Part shown: positions 33,084-41,655 of the stretch, one piece after another
Layout: every line of letters begins with the position of its first letter
Numbering within the stretch: position 1 is the stretch's first letter
NCBI RefSeq assembly: GCF_024178315.1
Contig: NZ_JAMZIK010000010.1
Coordinates: 1-64,000 of the forward strand
DNA: 64,000 nt
Direction: 5' to 3'
DNA from: Siccirubricoccus soli
GTDB lineage: Bacteria; Pseudomonadota; Alphaproteobacteria; Acetobacterales; Acetobacteraceae
Notes under the pieces: model-generated
Databases searched by the model: none
Seen by the model: only the letters and a program-made list of their open reading frames with translations
Told to the model about the DNA's origin: nothing
Translations under genes and position numbers: made by a program

Positions 33084-34007
33084 ATGTTCCTGCGCGTGAA
33101 CAAGCTGCAGACCGAGCTGCCGGCGCCGAAGCGCCGCGATCCCAATGCCGCCGCCGCGCTGCAGGAGCTGCTGGGCGGGAAATACGGGGAGATGTCGACC
33201 CTTAACAACTACCTCTTCCAGAGCTTCAATTTCCGCAGCAAGAGCAAGCTGAAATCCTTCTACAGCCTGGTCGCCTGCATCACGGCGGAGGAGCTGGGGC
33301 ATGTGGAGCTGGTGAGCAACGGCGTCGCCATGCTGAACAACGGCCCGGACAGCGCGGGCGACGACACCGGCGATGGCGGCGATGTCAGCATGTCACCGCA
33401 GGAGGCGATGAAGGAAATCCGCCTCGCCGCCGGCTTCTTCTCCCATGGCGGCGGCGCGACGCCGGTCAACAGCAACGGCGTCTCCTGGAACAACGACTTC
33501 GTCACCACCACGGGCAACATCGTCTTCGACCTGCTGCACAATTTCCACCTGGAATGCGGCGCGCGGCTGCACAAGCTGCGGGTCTATGAGTCGCTGAGCG
33601 ACCCGACCGGGCGGGAGGTCTGCGGCTACCTGCTGGTGCGCGGCTCGGTCCACGCGCATGCCTATGCGCTGGCGCTGAAGAACCTGACGGGCGTCGAGAT
33701 CGAGAAGATGCTGCCGACGCCGAACATCCCGCTGGCGAAGATCCCCGAGGCGCAGAAATACCTCGATGAGGGCTCGCATCGCCGGCTCTATACCTTCAGC
33801 CCGGCCGACTACAAGGAGATCGCCGGCATCTGGGGCAATGGCGAGCAGGCGCTGCCGGGCGACCCGCCGGGCGAGCTGGTGGTGGTGGACGGCATGCCGG
33901 AAGGCGGCAAGATCCATGAGCTGGTCGGCGAGCCGAATGTCTTCACGCCGGACTACGCGCCGGAGGAGATGTACGAGATCGCCGTGAAGCTGACGAAGAA
34001 GATGTAG
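33084..34007 (+). CDS. Manganese catalase family protein
   Basis: The 307-residue product is a non-haem dimanganese catalase that decomposes hydrogen peroxide. AEELGHVELVS and NFHLECGARLHKLRVYE contribute metal-binding Glu and His residues, and SVHAHAYALAL another His; the C-terminal arm (PPGELVVVDGMPEGGKIHE) is typical of the family. GGAGGAGAG sits seven bases before the ATG at 33084. It would act in the cytoplasm against peroxide stress. A family-B hairpin element follows the stop. Confidence 0.93.
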   Translation: MFLRVNKLQTELPAPKRRDPNAAAALQELLGGKYGEMSTLNNYLFQSFNFRSKSKLKSFYSLVACITAEELGHVELVSNGVAMLNNGPDSAGDDTGDGGDVSMSPQEAMKEIRLAAGFFSHGGGATPVNSNGVSWNNDFVTTTGNIVFDLLHNFHLECGARLHKLRVYESLSDPTGREVCGYLLVRGSVHAHAYALALKNLTGVEIEKMLPTPNIPLAKIPEAQKYLDEGSHRRLYTFSPADYKEIAGIWGNGEQALPGDPPGELVVVDGMPEGGKIHELVGEPNVFTPDYAPEEMYEIAVKLTKKM

Positions 34008-34011
34008 CAGC

Positions 34012-34104
34012 CCCCACGACGTTGCCACGCAACGCCGTGGGGACCCCGGTTGGCGCAAGGCAAGCGGCACCCTGCACAGCCAACCGAGGCAAAGCCTCGG
34101 TTGG
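34012..34104 (+). repeat. Bipartite 3-prime-end hairpin element, family B, copy 7
   Basis: Four bases after the catalase TAG: CCCCACGACGTTGC-cac-GCAACGCCGTGGGG, spacer with GGACCCCGGTTGGC and CCCTGCACAGC, then CCAACCGAGGC-aaa-GCCTCGGTTGG. Stem II differs from all other copies over nearly its whole length yet pairs perfectly. Confidence 0.9.
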
Positions 34105-34150
34105 CAACGGGCGGCGCGGTTGCAGGCCGGGCGCTACCGGCCCGGCCTGT

Positions 34151-34996
34151 TCAGCGGCGGAGGCGGATGCCGTCCGCCACCAGCGAGCAGGCGGTGACGG
34201 TCAGCAGGATGGCAAGGCCCGGCCAGAACGCCGTCCAGGGCGCGGCGAAGATCATCTCCTGCGCATTGGCCAGCATGTTGCCCCAGGAGGGCGCGGGCGG
34301 CTGGATGCCGAGGCCGAGGAAGCTCAGCGTGCTCTCCGCCAGCACCGCACCCGCCACCGCCAGCGCCGTCGCCACCGCGATGGGGCTGGCGATGTTGGGC
34401 AGGACATGGCGCAGCAGCACCCGCGCCTCCGTGGCGCCGGAGACCCGCGCTGCCGCCACATAGTCCAGCGAAAGCTGGGTCAGCGCCGCGGCCCGCGCCA
34501 GCCGCGCCACGCCCACCCAGCCGAACAGCATCAGGATGAGGGTGATGCGGGCGATATCCGCCACCGCCTCCCCACGCGGCAGGCCGAAGCGGCCGGTATC
34601 CACCGCCGCCAGCACCACCAGCAGCGGCAGGGCGGGCAGGGCCAGCAGCCCATCCGCCAGCCGCATCAGCACCGCCTCCATCCAGCCGCCCCGCCAGGCC
34701 GCCAGCAGCCCGATGCCGGTCCCGAGCAGGGTGGCGCCCAGCGCCACGCCGAGCCCCACGGCCAGCGAGACCCGCCCGCCGTGGAGCAACCGCAGCAGGA
34801 TGTCCCGCCCCAGCTCGTCGGTGCCGAGCGGGTGGTCGGCGGAGGCCTCCCCGTAGCGCTGGAACAGGTCCGGCGCGAAGGGATCGTGCCCCAGCATCTG
34901 CTGGACGATGCCCGCCCCGGCCGCCGCCGCCGCGAGCAGCGCCAGGATGGCGAGGCCGAGGACAAGGCGCAGGTTCACGGATGGCGAGCGGCGCAT
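34151..34996 (-). CDS. ABC transporter permease, DppC/OppC type
   Basis: The 281-residue product has five to six membrane helices, the GRDILLRLLHGGRVSLAVGL segment typical of DppC-type permeases and the EAA loop YVAAARVSGATEARVLLRHVLPN. SFLGLGIQPPAPSWGNMLANAQ is the classic C-terminal motif. It pairs with the upstream permease (19-base gap). No binding protein or ATPase genes are adjacent, so the transporter is incomplete locally. Substrates of the family are peptides, nickel or opines; not decided here. Confidence 0.93.
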   Translation of the reverse strand: MRRSPSVNLRLVLGLAILALLAAAAAGAGIVQQMLGHDPFAPDLFQRYGEASADHPLGTDELGRDILLRLLHGGRVSLAVGLGVALGATLLGTGIGLLAAWRGGWMEAVLMRLADGLLALPALPLLVVLAAVDTGRFGLPRGEAVADIARITLILMLFGWVGVARLARAAALTQLSLDYVAAARVSGATEARVLLRHVLPNIASPIAVATALAVAGAVLAESTLSFLGLGIQPPAPSWGNMLANAQEMIFAAPWTAFWPGLAILLTVTACSLVADGIRLRR

Positions 34997-35015
34997 GGGG
35001 CGCGGTACGTCCCTC

Positions 35016-35954
35016 TCAATGCCCCAGCCTCGGGTCGATCGCGCGCTGCAGCAGATCCGCCGCCAGGGTCGCCAGCATCGTCACCAGCGCCGCCAGCAGC
35101 AGCGCCAGCAGGGCGAGGTTGTAGTCATTTCCCATGATGCTGTCGTAGATCAGCTTGCCCATGCCCGGGCGGGCGAAGATCGTCTCCGTCACCAGCGCGC
35201 CGGAGACCAGCGCCCCGGCATCCAGCGCCGCGATCGTCACCAGCGGGATGGCCGCGTTGGGGAAGGCGTGCCGCCACAACACGGCCCGCTCCGGCAGCCC
35301 CTTCATGCGCGCAGTGCGGATATAGGGCGCGGCGAGCTCCGCCTGCATCGCCGCCAGCGCGTGCCGGGCATAGCCGGCGCTATTCACCAGGGCGAGGGTC
35401 GTCACCGGCAGCAGCAGGAAGCGCGCCGCCTCCCACCACCCCGGCGCCTCCGCCACCCCGCCCGCCGGCAGCCAGCCGAGCGTGACGGCGAACAGGATGA
35501 TGAGCATGAGGCCGAGCCAGAAGCTCGGCGTGGATTGCGCCAGGATGCTGAGCGCATCCGCCGCCCGCCCCAGCCAGGGCCGTGCCGCCCCCAGCACGCC
35601 GAGCAGCACGCCCCCCGCCGCCGCCAGCAGCAGGGACCAGCCGAGCAGCGTCAGGGTCGAGAGCAGCGCCGGCCACAGCACCGCGCCGGCGCGGACGGAG
35701 AACAGCCGGGAATAGCCGAAATCGCCCCGCAGCACGGCCGCCGCCCAGGCCAGGTAGCGTTCGTGCAGCGGGCGATCCAGCCCATGGACCGCCCGCAGCT
35801 TCGCCACATCCGCCGCGCTCAGCGTCGGGTCGCCGAGCATGGCAAGGTCCAGCGGATCCCCCGGCATCAGCCCCATGGCCAGCCAGGTCAGCGCGGAGAG
35901 CAGCAGCAGCGTCACCGCGATCTGCGGCAGACGCCAGGCCACCAACCGCGCCAT
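35016..35954 (-). CDS. ABC transporter permease, DppB/OppB type
   Basis: The 312-residue product matches DppB-type permeases: MPGDPLDLAM near the N terminus, HGLDRPLHERYLAW, GDFGYSRLFSVRAGAVL, and the EAA loop YIRTARMKGLPERAVLWRHAF followed by GALVTETIFARPGMGKLIYDSI. Six membrane helices are visible. It lies nine bases after the aldolase gene and before the DppC-type gene, so aldolase-permease-permease may form one operon without ATPase or receptor. Confidence 0.93.
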   Translation of the reverse strand: MARLVAWRLPQIAVTLLLLSALTWLAMGLMPGDPLDLAMLGDPTLSAADVAKLRAVHGLDRPLHERYLAWAAAVLRGDFGYSRLFSVRAGAVLWPALLSTLTLLGWSLLLAAAGGVLLGVLGAARPWLGRAADALSILAQSTPSFWLGLMLIILFAVTLGWLPAGGVAEAPGWWEAARFLLLPVTTLALVNSAGYARHALAAMQAELAAPYIRTARMKGLPERAVLWRHAFPNAAIPLVTIAALDAGALVSGALVTETIFARPGMGKLIYDSIMGNDYNLALLALLLAALVTMLATLAADLLQRAIDPRLGH

Positions 35955-35963
35955 GCCGGCGCC

Positions 35964-36725
35964 TCAGCCGCCGCGGGCAGCCTTCACCGCGGCCTTCGCC
36001 GCATTCACCATCAGCCCGACCTCGTTGGAGATCGTGACGAGCTTGAAGCCCATCTGGATCATCCGGTGGGCATAGGCGGGGGAGCCGTTGTGCAGCCCGG
36101 CGGCGATGCCGCGCTTGCCCGTCTCCTTCAGCAGCTTCTCATAGATGCCGAGGATGAACGGGTCCTCGACATCCAGCTTCGGCTCCAGCCCGTAGGAAAA
36201 GGAGAGGTCGGAGGGCCCGACATAGATGCCGTCGATGCCCGGCACGTCGAGGATCGCCTCGATGTTCTCGATGGCGGTCTTGGTCTCGATCATCGGGATG
36301 ACGAGGATGTTCTCATTGGCGGTCTTCTGGTAGCCGCCCGCCTCCCCGTACACGCCGGCCCGGATCGGGCCGTTGGAGCGCGTGCCGGCCGGCGGGTACT
36401 TGCTGTACTGCACCAGCCGGGCGGCCTCGTCGGGCGTGTTGATCATCGGGCAGATCACGCCGTAGGCGCCGGCATCCAGCACCTTGCCGATGATGCCCGG
36501 CTCGTTCCACGGCACCCGCACCATGGGGGTGACGCCGGAAGGCTGGATGCCCTGGAAGCAGGCGACGCAGGAGAGGTAGTCCTGCACCCCATGCTGCATG
36601 TCCACGGTCACGCTGTCCCAGCCGCACTGGCTGTACATCTCGGCGCTGAACGCGTTGGGGATGGCGAGCCAGCCATTCACCACGGCCTTCCCGGCCTTCC
36701 AAGCTTCCTTGACCTTGTTCGGCAT
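35964..36725 (-). CDS. HpcH/HpaI family aldolase
   Basis: The 253-residue product is a class II pyruvate aldolase type enzyme: VTVDMQHGVQDY (catalytic His region), MVRVPWNEPG (Arg), GVICPMINTPDEA, IPMIETKTAIENIEAI (metal Glu) and IDGIYVGPSDLSFSYG (metal Asp). Family members cleave 4-hydroxy-2-ketoacids such as 2,4-dihydroxyhept-2-ene-1,7-dioate. Here the specific substrate is unknown; linkage to peptide/acid permeases suggests catabolism. The N terminus MPNKVKEAWKAGKAVVNGWL is usual for the group. Confidence 0.92.
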   Translation of the reverse strand: MPNKVKEAWKAGKAVVNGWLAIPNAFSAEMYSQCGWDSVTVDMQHGVQDYLSCVACFQGIQPSGVTPMVRVPWNEPGIIGKVLDAGAYGVICPMINTPDEAARLVQYSKYPPAGTRSNGPIRAGVYGEAGGYQKTANENILVIPMIETKTAIENIEAILDVPGIDGIYVGPSDLSFSYGLEPKLDVEDPFILGIYEKLLKETGKRGIAAGLHNGSPAYAHRMIQMGFKLVTISNEVGLMVNAAKAAVKAARGG

Positions 36726-37020
36726 CGCTTCCTCGCTCCGCGTCGCGCATGGGGACGAGCCATCGGCGGCGGGCCGGCGGCGAAGCGGCGGGGCCGATCG
36801 TCACCGGGACGTGACCGGTTCAGCCCGTTTCCCCAACCAGCACTAAGCGGCGTGCCGGCCAGCGTCAACGCGCCAGTCGCCGGCCTGGGCCGTCAGGCCG
36901 CAGGATACCGGCCAGGATGCCAGGATGCACCGAGGTGGCGTCTTTACCTTGGGTCAATAAACACCTGCGATTTTTGAGACAGGGATCAAAAACCTTGTGC
37001 CCCTCAGCCGGAGATCCTCA

Positions 37021-40000
37021 ATGAGCGGGACCAGCCTCGTCGCCCCGACGACCTCCATGATCGGCCATTTCGTGCTGGAGAATGCCGGGGCGGGTCCGCT
37101 CGGCGCCGGCATCGCCACCCTCGGCCAGCTCTTCGCCGCGGGGGAGGTGCCGGCCGGTGCCACGCTGCTGGCCCGGATCGGCGACAGCCTGGTGCCGGTG
37201 CAGCTCGACGTGAAGACCACCTGGCCGGACGGTTCGGCGAGGATGGCGGTCCTCAGCCTGGCGCGGCCGGAGCTCGCGGCAGGCCAGTCGGTCGAGGTGA
37301 CGCTCGGCCTCGGCACTGCGGCGGCCGCCCCGGCGCTCGACCTCGCCAGCGCGCTGGCGGGCCACAGCTTCGCCCTGGACTTCGCCATGGCGGATGGCAG
37401 CACCTGGCATGTGGACGCGCTGGCGGCGCTGCAGCAGGCCATCGCCCAGGGCAAGGCAAGCTTCTGGCAATCCGGCCCCCTGGCCACGGAAGCCCGCGTG
37501 GAGATCGATCTGCCCGGCTCCCTGCGCCTTGTCCTCGACATCACCGCCTATAAGGGGGGCGGCTACGCCGTCTCGGCCCAGTTCAACAATGACGGGGCGA
37601 TGCAGGCGAGCGGCGGCCGGGTGCAGTACGGCGTCACCGCCACCATGGACGGGCGGCAGGTGCTGGCGGAAACGCTGGACCAGGGCCAGTACCAGAACTG
37701 GCATCGGGACTTCTCCTCCACCGGCCTCGATGGCGGCCAGGGGCTGGGCAGCGCCGATGCCGGCTGGCTGAACATCCGCCAGGATGTGGCGAAGCTCTCC
37801 GCCCTCGGCGCCATCGCCGACTACGACCTCTCCATCGCGGTGCCGGAGGCGAAGCTCGCCGCCTATGCCGTGGCGACGGCGACGGATGGCTGGGGCGATC
37901 CGCTCGCGACCAACGGCGTCACCACCTACATGCCGATGACCGGCGCCCGGGCGGATATCGGCTTCACCACCCAGGCCAACACCGCCTGGCTGCTGAGCCA
38001 GGATGCGCGCGCCGCCAACTATGCGCTGGGCCAGGCCGAGGCCGCCAGCGCGGTGCCCTGGCATTTCTGGGACACGGCGCACGGCACCTGGCTGAACACG
38101 GGCGATTATGCGCGCCTCTGGCTCGACGGCCGCGGCGGCACCGGCCGGCCGGGGGATGCCACTTCCGGCGGCCTGACCCAGCAGGTGGACAAGCTGACCG
38201 GCTGGACCACGGACACCGCCCATCAGCCGGACCTCTCCTATGTCCCCTACCTGCTGACCGGGGAACGCTGGATCCTCGACAACCTCCTTGCCCAGGCGGC
38301 CTGGAGCGTCATGGGCATCTGGCCGGCGCAGCGGGTGGGCGAGGCCATCGTGGTGAACAACGTCCAGGTGCGCACCGCCGCCTGGTCCCTCCGGCAGATC
38401 GACGAGGCCGCCTTCACGGCGCCAGACGGCAGTGCAGAAAAGGCCTATTTTACCCAGGTCTCCCAGGAGAACTGGGCTTGGCTGGTCAGCCAGATCCCCG
38501 TCTGGACCGCCCAGCAGGGCGAGGCCCATGGCTGGCTGCCGGGCGCCTACGGCACCCCCGGCGCCATCGCGCCCTGGCAGCAGGACTACTTCGCCTCCAC
38601 CGCCATCGCCGCCGCCGCCCGCGGCAATGCGGATGCGCTCACCTTCCTCGACTGGATGTCGAACTTCCTGATCGGCCGCTTCCAGGCGGAGGCGCAGGGC
38701 TTCAACCCGCATGACGGCATCGCCTACAATTTGGCGGTCAGCGACCCGGCGACCGGTCGGGTGTTCCAGAGTTGGGCGGAGATCGGGGCGGCGACCAGCG
38801 CCCGCGGCCTGTCCAACGGCGATGGCTGGTCCCAGAGCAATGGCGATTATGGCCGCCTCGGCCTCGCCACCCTGGCCGGCATCTGGCACCTGACGGGCAA
38901 CCCGGCGGCGCGCAAGGCCTACCACGCCCTGCTGATGGAGCTGCCGCCCGGCACCACCGAGGCCAGCCTCGCCGCCGCCCTCGACCACCTCGTCACCATC
39001 CCCGACATCCTGTCCGGCGACGATGTGATGACGCCGGCCACAACGCTGAACTACGTCGCCATCGACCTCGAGACCGGGGCCGACCTGCTGCGCCTGGCGA
39101 ACGGCACCAATACCCTCAGCGTCGCCAACACGGAAACCATCCTGGGCGGCACCGGCAGTGACCGGGTGACCCTCACCACCCTGGCCGATGATGTGCTGGT
39201 CGATCTCGGCGCCGGCGCCGATGCGCTGGTGCTGGCGGGCGGCGGCGCCAACCGCCTGGCCGTGGCAGGCGTGGAAACGGTCACCGGCGGCAATGGCGAT
39301 GATGCGGTGCGGCTCCTCACCCCGTTCGCCGGCGGCAGCATCGCCCTGGGCGAGGGCCAGGACCGGCTTACCCTGGCCGATGGCGGCAACAGCCTCACCG
39401 TCTCCGGCGTCGAGACCCTGGCCGGCGGCAGCAGCGCCGACAACGTCACCATCTCCGGCGCCGCGACCGGCATGGTCGATCTCGGCGCCGGCGCCGACCG
39501 GCTGGTGCTCGGCAATGCCGGCAGCAGCGCGACCATCGCCAATGTCGAGACGCTGGCCGGTGGCAACGGCGCCGACATCATCCAGCTTGGCGACGGCATG
39601 CAGGATGCCGTCATCGACCTGGGCGCCGGCGCCGACCGTCTGACCCTGGCTGCCGCCGGTGGCCGGGTGCGCGTGGCCAATGTCGAGACCATCCTGGGCG
39701 GCGCCGGGAACGACGAGGTGCTGTTCACCGCCCGCGGCAGCCAGCTCGTCATCGACCTCGGCGACGGCCGCGACCGTCTGACCCTGGCCGATGGCGGCAA
39801 CGGCGCCACCGTGAGCGGTGCCGAGACCATCCTCGGTGGCAGCGGCGCGGACACCGTCACCCTCGGCAGCGCCCTGCCGGACGGGGCGATCGACCTCGGC
39901 GCCGGCAACGACCGGCTGATCCTGGCCGCCGGCACCAACCGCCTGTTGCTGAGCAACGTGGAGACGGTGACGGGCGGCGAGGGCGATGACAGCCTGACCT

Positions 40001-41655
40001 TCGCCACCGCCCTCGCCGGCCCCACCATCGCGCTGGGTGGCGGCAATGACCGGGTCGTGCTGGCCGATGGCGGCAACACCGCCACCCTTTCCGGCGTCGA
40101 GACGGTGATCGGTGGGGCGGGGGGCGATGTCCTGAAGCTCTCCGGCGCCGGGCTGCGCATCGAGCTCGGCGCCGGCCGCGACTGGCTGACCTTCACCGCC
40201 GCCAGCAGCGCGCTGGTCTCGGGAGCGGAGACGATCACCGGCAGCGGCGGCGCCGATGCCGTCACCCTCTCCGGCGCGATGGACGGGGTGGTGGATCTGG
40301 GCAACGGCAATGACTGGCTGGCGCTGGGCAATGGCGGCAACCGGCTGACGGTGAGCCGGGCGGAAACCATCCTCGGCGGCACGGGGGACGATGCCGTCAT
40401 CCTCGGCACCGCCCTGGTCAACGGCGTCATCGACCTCGGCGACGGCAACGACCGGCTGGAACTGCTCACCAGCAGCAGCGTGCTGTCGGTGAGCCATGTC
40501 GAGACCCTCATCGGCAGCGCCGGGAACGAGACGGTCACCCTCGGCAGCGCCATCCAGGGCGGGGTCATCGACCTCGGCGCCGGCAGCGACCGGCTGACCC
40601 TGAGCAGCGCGGGCGTCAACCGGCTGACGGTGAGCGGGGTGGAAGCCCTGCTCGGCGGCACCACGGTGGACTACGTGACCCTCGGCGCGCCGGTGAGCGC
40701 CATGACCGTCGATCTCGGCGAGGGGATGGACCGGCTGGTCATGTCCAGCCAGGGGAACAACCGCGCCACCCTCGCCAATGTGGAGTTCATCACCGGCGGC
40801 GCCGGGGACGACACCGTCACCCTGACCACCGGCCTGCCGGTCTACTCGATGATCGACCTGGGCGGCGGCTACGACAAGCTGCAGCTCGCCAATGCCGACA
40901 ACAGCGCCACGATCGCCAATGTCGAATGGCTCCTCGGCGGCAGGGGGGCGGATGTGATCAAGCTCGGCGCGCCGGTCATGGGCGTGCTGGTCGATCTCGG
41001 CGCCGGGGCGGACCGGCTGACCCTGGCCAACGGCACCAACAACCTCACCGTGCTAAACGCCGAGACCATCCTGGGCGGCACCGGCAACGACACGGTGATG
41101 CTGAACACCGCCCAGACCGATGGCGTCATCGACCTTGGCGCGGGCTATGACCGGCTGGTGCTGGGCGGCGGCAGGACCAGCCTGACGCTGAGCCATGTGG
41201 AGCTGGTGGTGGGCAGCGCCAGCAACGACATCCTGACCGTGCTGGGCGACACCCCCATCGCCATGTCCGGCAACGGCTCCGCCGATACGCTGATCGGCGG
41301 CGGCCGGGCGGATACGCTGAATGGCGGCGCGGGGGCTGATTACCTGACCGGCGGCGCGGGCGCGGACCACTTCGTCTATGCCGCGGCCAGCGAGTCCGGC
41401 CTCTACGCGGCCGACCGCATCACCGACTTCACCCCGGGCCAGGATCTGCTGGAGTTCAGCCTGCTGCTGCAGGACAGCTTCACCTGGCGCGGCGCCGCCG
41501 CCTTCGGCCGCAGTGGCGGCACGGAGGCGCGCTTCGTCGACGCCACCCAGCAATTGCAGATCGACCTGAACGGCGACGGCGCGGCCGATATGGCGATCGT
41601 GCTGCAGGGGGTGACCGCGGCGTCCCTTTCCGCCCGGGATTTCCTCTGGAGCTGA
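37021..41655 (+). CDS. Large RTX-type secreted protein with 16 tandem 46-residue repeats
   Basis: The 1544-residue product has three parts. Residues 1 to about 665 lack a signal peptide and begin with a beta-rich region (VKTTWPDGSARMAVLSL) followed by a helical region (LSYVPYLLTGERWILDNLLAQ); this recalls polysaccharide-lyase/YetA-like architecture but is not proven. About residues 690-1400 are 16 repeats of roughly 46 residues (138 bp), each with a VETILGGxGxDxVxL and an IDLGxGxDRLxLA half. The last 145 residues carry canonical RTX nonapeptides (GGGRADTLNGGAGADYLTGG) and a serralysin-type C-terminal domain (FVYAAASESG, ITDFTPGQD). This suggests calcium binding and type I secretion; no secretion genes adjoin. 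GGAG lies seven bases before the ATG. Confidence 0.85.
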   Translation: MSGTSLVAPTTSMIGHFVLENAGAGPLGAGIATLGQLFAAGEVPAGATLLARIGDSLVPVQLDVKTTWPDGSARMAVLSLARPELAAGQSVEVTLGLGTAAAAPALDLASALAGHSFALDFAMADGSTWHVDALAALQQAIAQGKASFWQSGPLATEARVEIDLPGSLRLVLDITAYKGGGYAVSAQFNNDGAMQASGGRVQYGVTATMDGRQVLAETLDQGQYQNWHRDFSSTGLDGGQGLGSADAGWLNIRQDVAKLSALGAIADYDLSIAVPEAKLAAYAVATATDGWGDPLATNGVTTYMPMTGARADIGFTTQANTAWLLSQDARAANYALGQAEAASAVPWHFWDTAHGTWLNTGDYARLWLDGRGGTGRPGDATSGGLTQQVDKLTGWTTDTAHQPDLSYVPYLLTGERWILDNLLAQAAWSVMGIWPAQRVGEAIVVNNVQVRTAAWSLRQIDEAAFTAPDGSAEKAYFTQVSQENWAWLVSQIPVWTAQQGEAHGWLPGAYGTPGAIAPWQQDYFASTAIAAAARGNADALTFLDWMSNFLIGRFQAEAQGFNPHDGIAYNLAVSDPATGRVFQSWAEIGAATSARGLSNGDGWSQSNGDYGRLGLATLAGIWHLTGNPAARKAYHALLMELPPGTTEASLAAALDHLVTIPDILSGDDVMTPATTLNYVAIDLETGADLLRLANGTNTLSVANTETILGGTGSDRVTLTTLADDVLVDLGAGADALVLAGGGANRLAVAGVETVTGGNGDDAVRLLTPFAGGSIALGEGQDRLTLADGGNSLTVSGVETLAGGSSADNVTISGAATGMVDLGAGADRLVLGNAGSSATIANVETLAGGNGADIIQLGDGMQDAVIDLGAGADRLTLAAAGGRVRVANVETILGGAGNDEVLFTARGSQLVIDLGDGRDRLTLADGGNGATVSGAETILGGSGADTVTLGSALPDGAIDLGAGNDRLILAAGTNRLLLSNVETVTGGEGDDSLTFATALAGPTIALGGGNDRVVLADGGNTATLSGVETVIGGAGGDVLKLSGAGLRIELGAGRDWLTFTAASSALVSGAETITGSGGADAVTLSGAMDGVVDLGNGNDWLALGNGGNRLTVSRAETILGGTGDDAVILGTALVNGVIDLGDGNDRLELLTSSSVLSVSHVETLIGSAGNETVTLGSAIQGGVIDLGAGSDRLTLSSAGVNRLTVSGVEALLGGTTVDYVTLGAPVSAMTVDLGEGMDRLVMSSQGNNRATLANVEFITGGAGDDTVTLTTGLPVYSMIDLGGGYDKLQLANADNSATIANVEWLLGGRGADVIKLGAPVMGVLVDLGAGADRLTLANGTNNLTVLNAETILGGTGNDTVMLNTAQTDGVIDLGAGYDRLVLGGGRTSLTLSHVELVVGSASNDILTVLGDTPIAMSGNGSADTLIGGGRADTLNGGAGADYLTGGAGADHFVYAAASESGLYAADRITDFTPGQDLLEFSLLLQDSFTWRGAAAFGRSGGTEARFVDATQQLQIDLNGDGAADMAIVLQGVTAASLSARDFLWS
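39100..41235 (+). repeat. Sixteen tandem ~138-bp coding repeats in the RTX-type gene
   Basis: The VET(I/L/V)-GG anchor recurs 16 times at about 138-base intervals, first near 39130 and last near 41200. Units are well diverged (anchors include VEALLGG, VEFITGG, VEWLLGG), so the array is old and not a recent expansion. Confidence 0.85.

Noticed and set aside
37018-40497. Antisense frame of about 1159 codons opposite the RTX-type gene
   Set aside because: Its apparent repeats only mirror the coding repeats of the sense gene; composition is unlike a protein and no start site is supported.
39100-41235. Possible satellite or CRISPR-type DNA repeat
   Set aside because: The repeats are in frame, vary at the codon level and encode a regular protein repeat.
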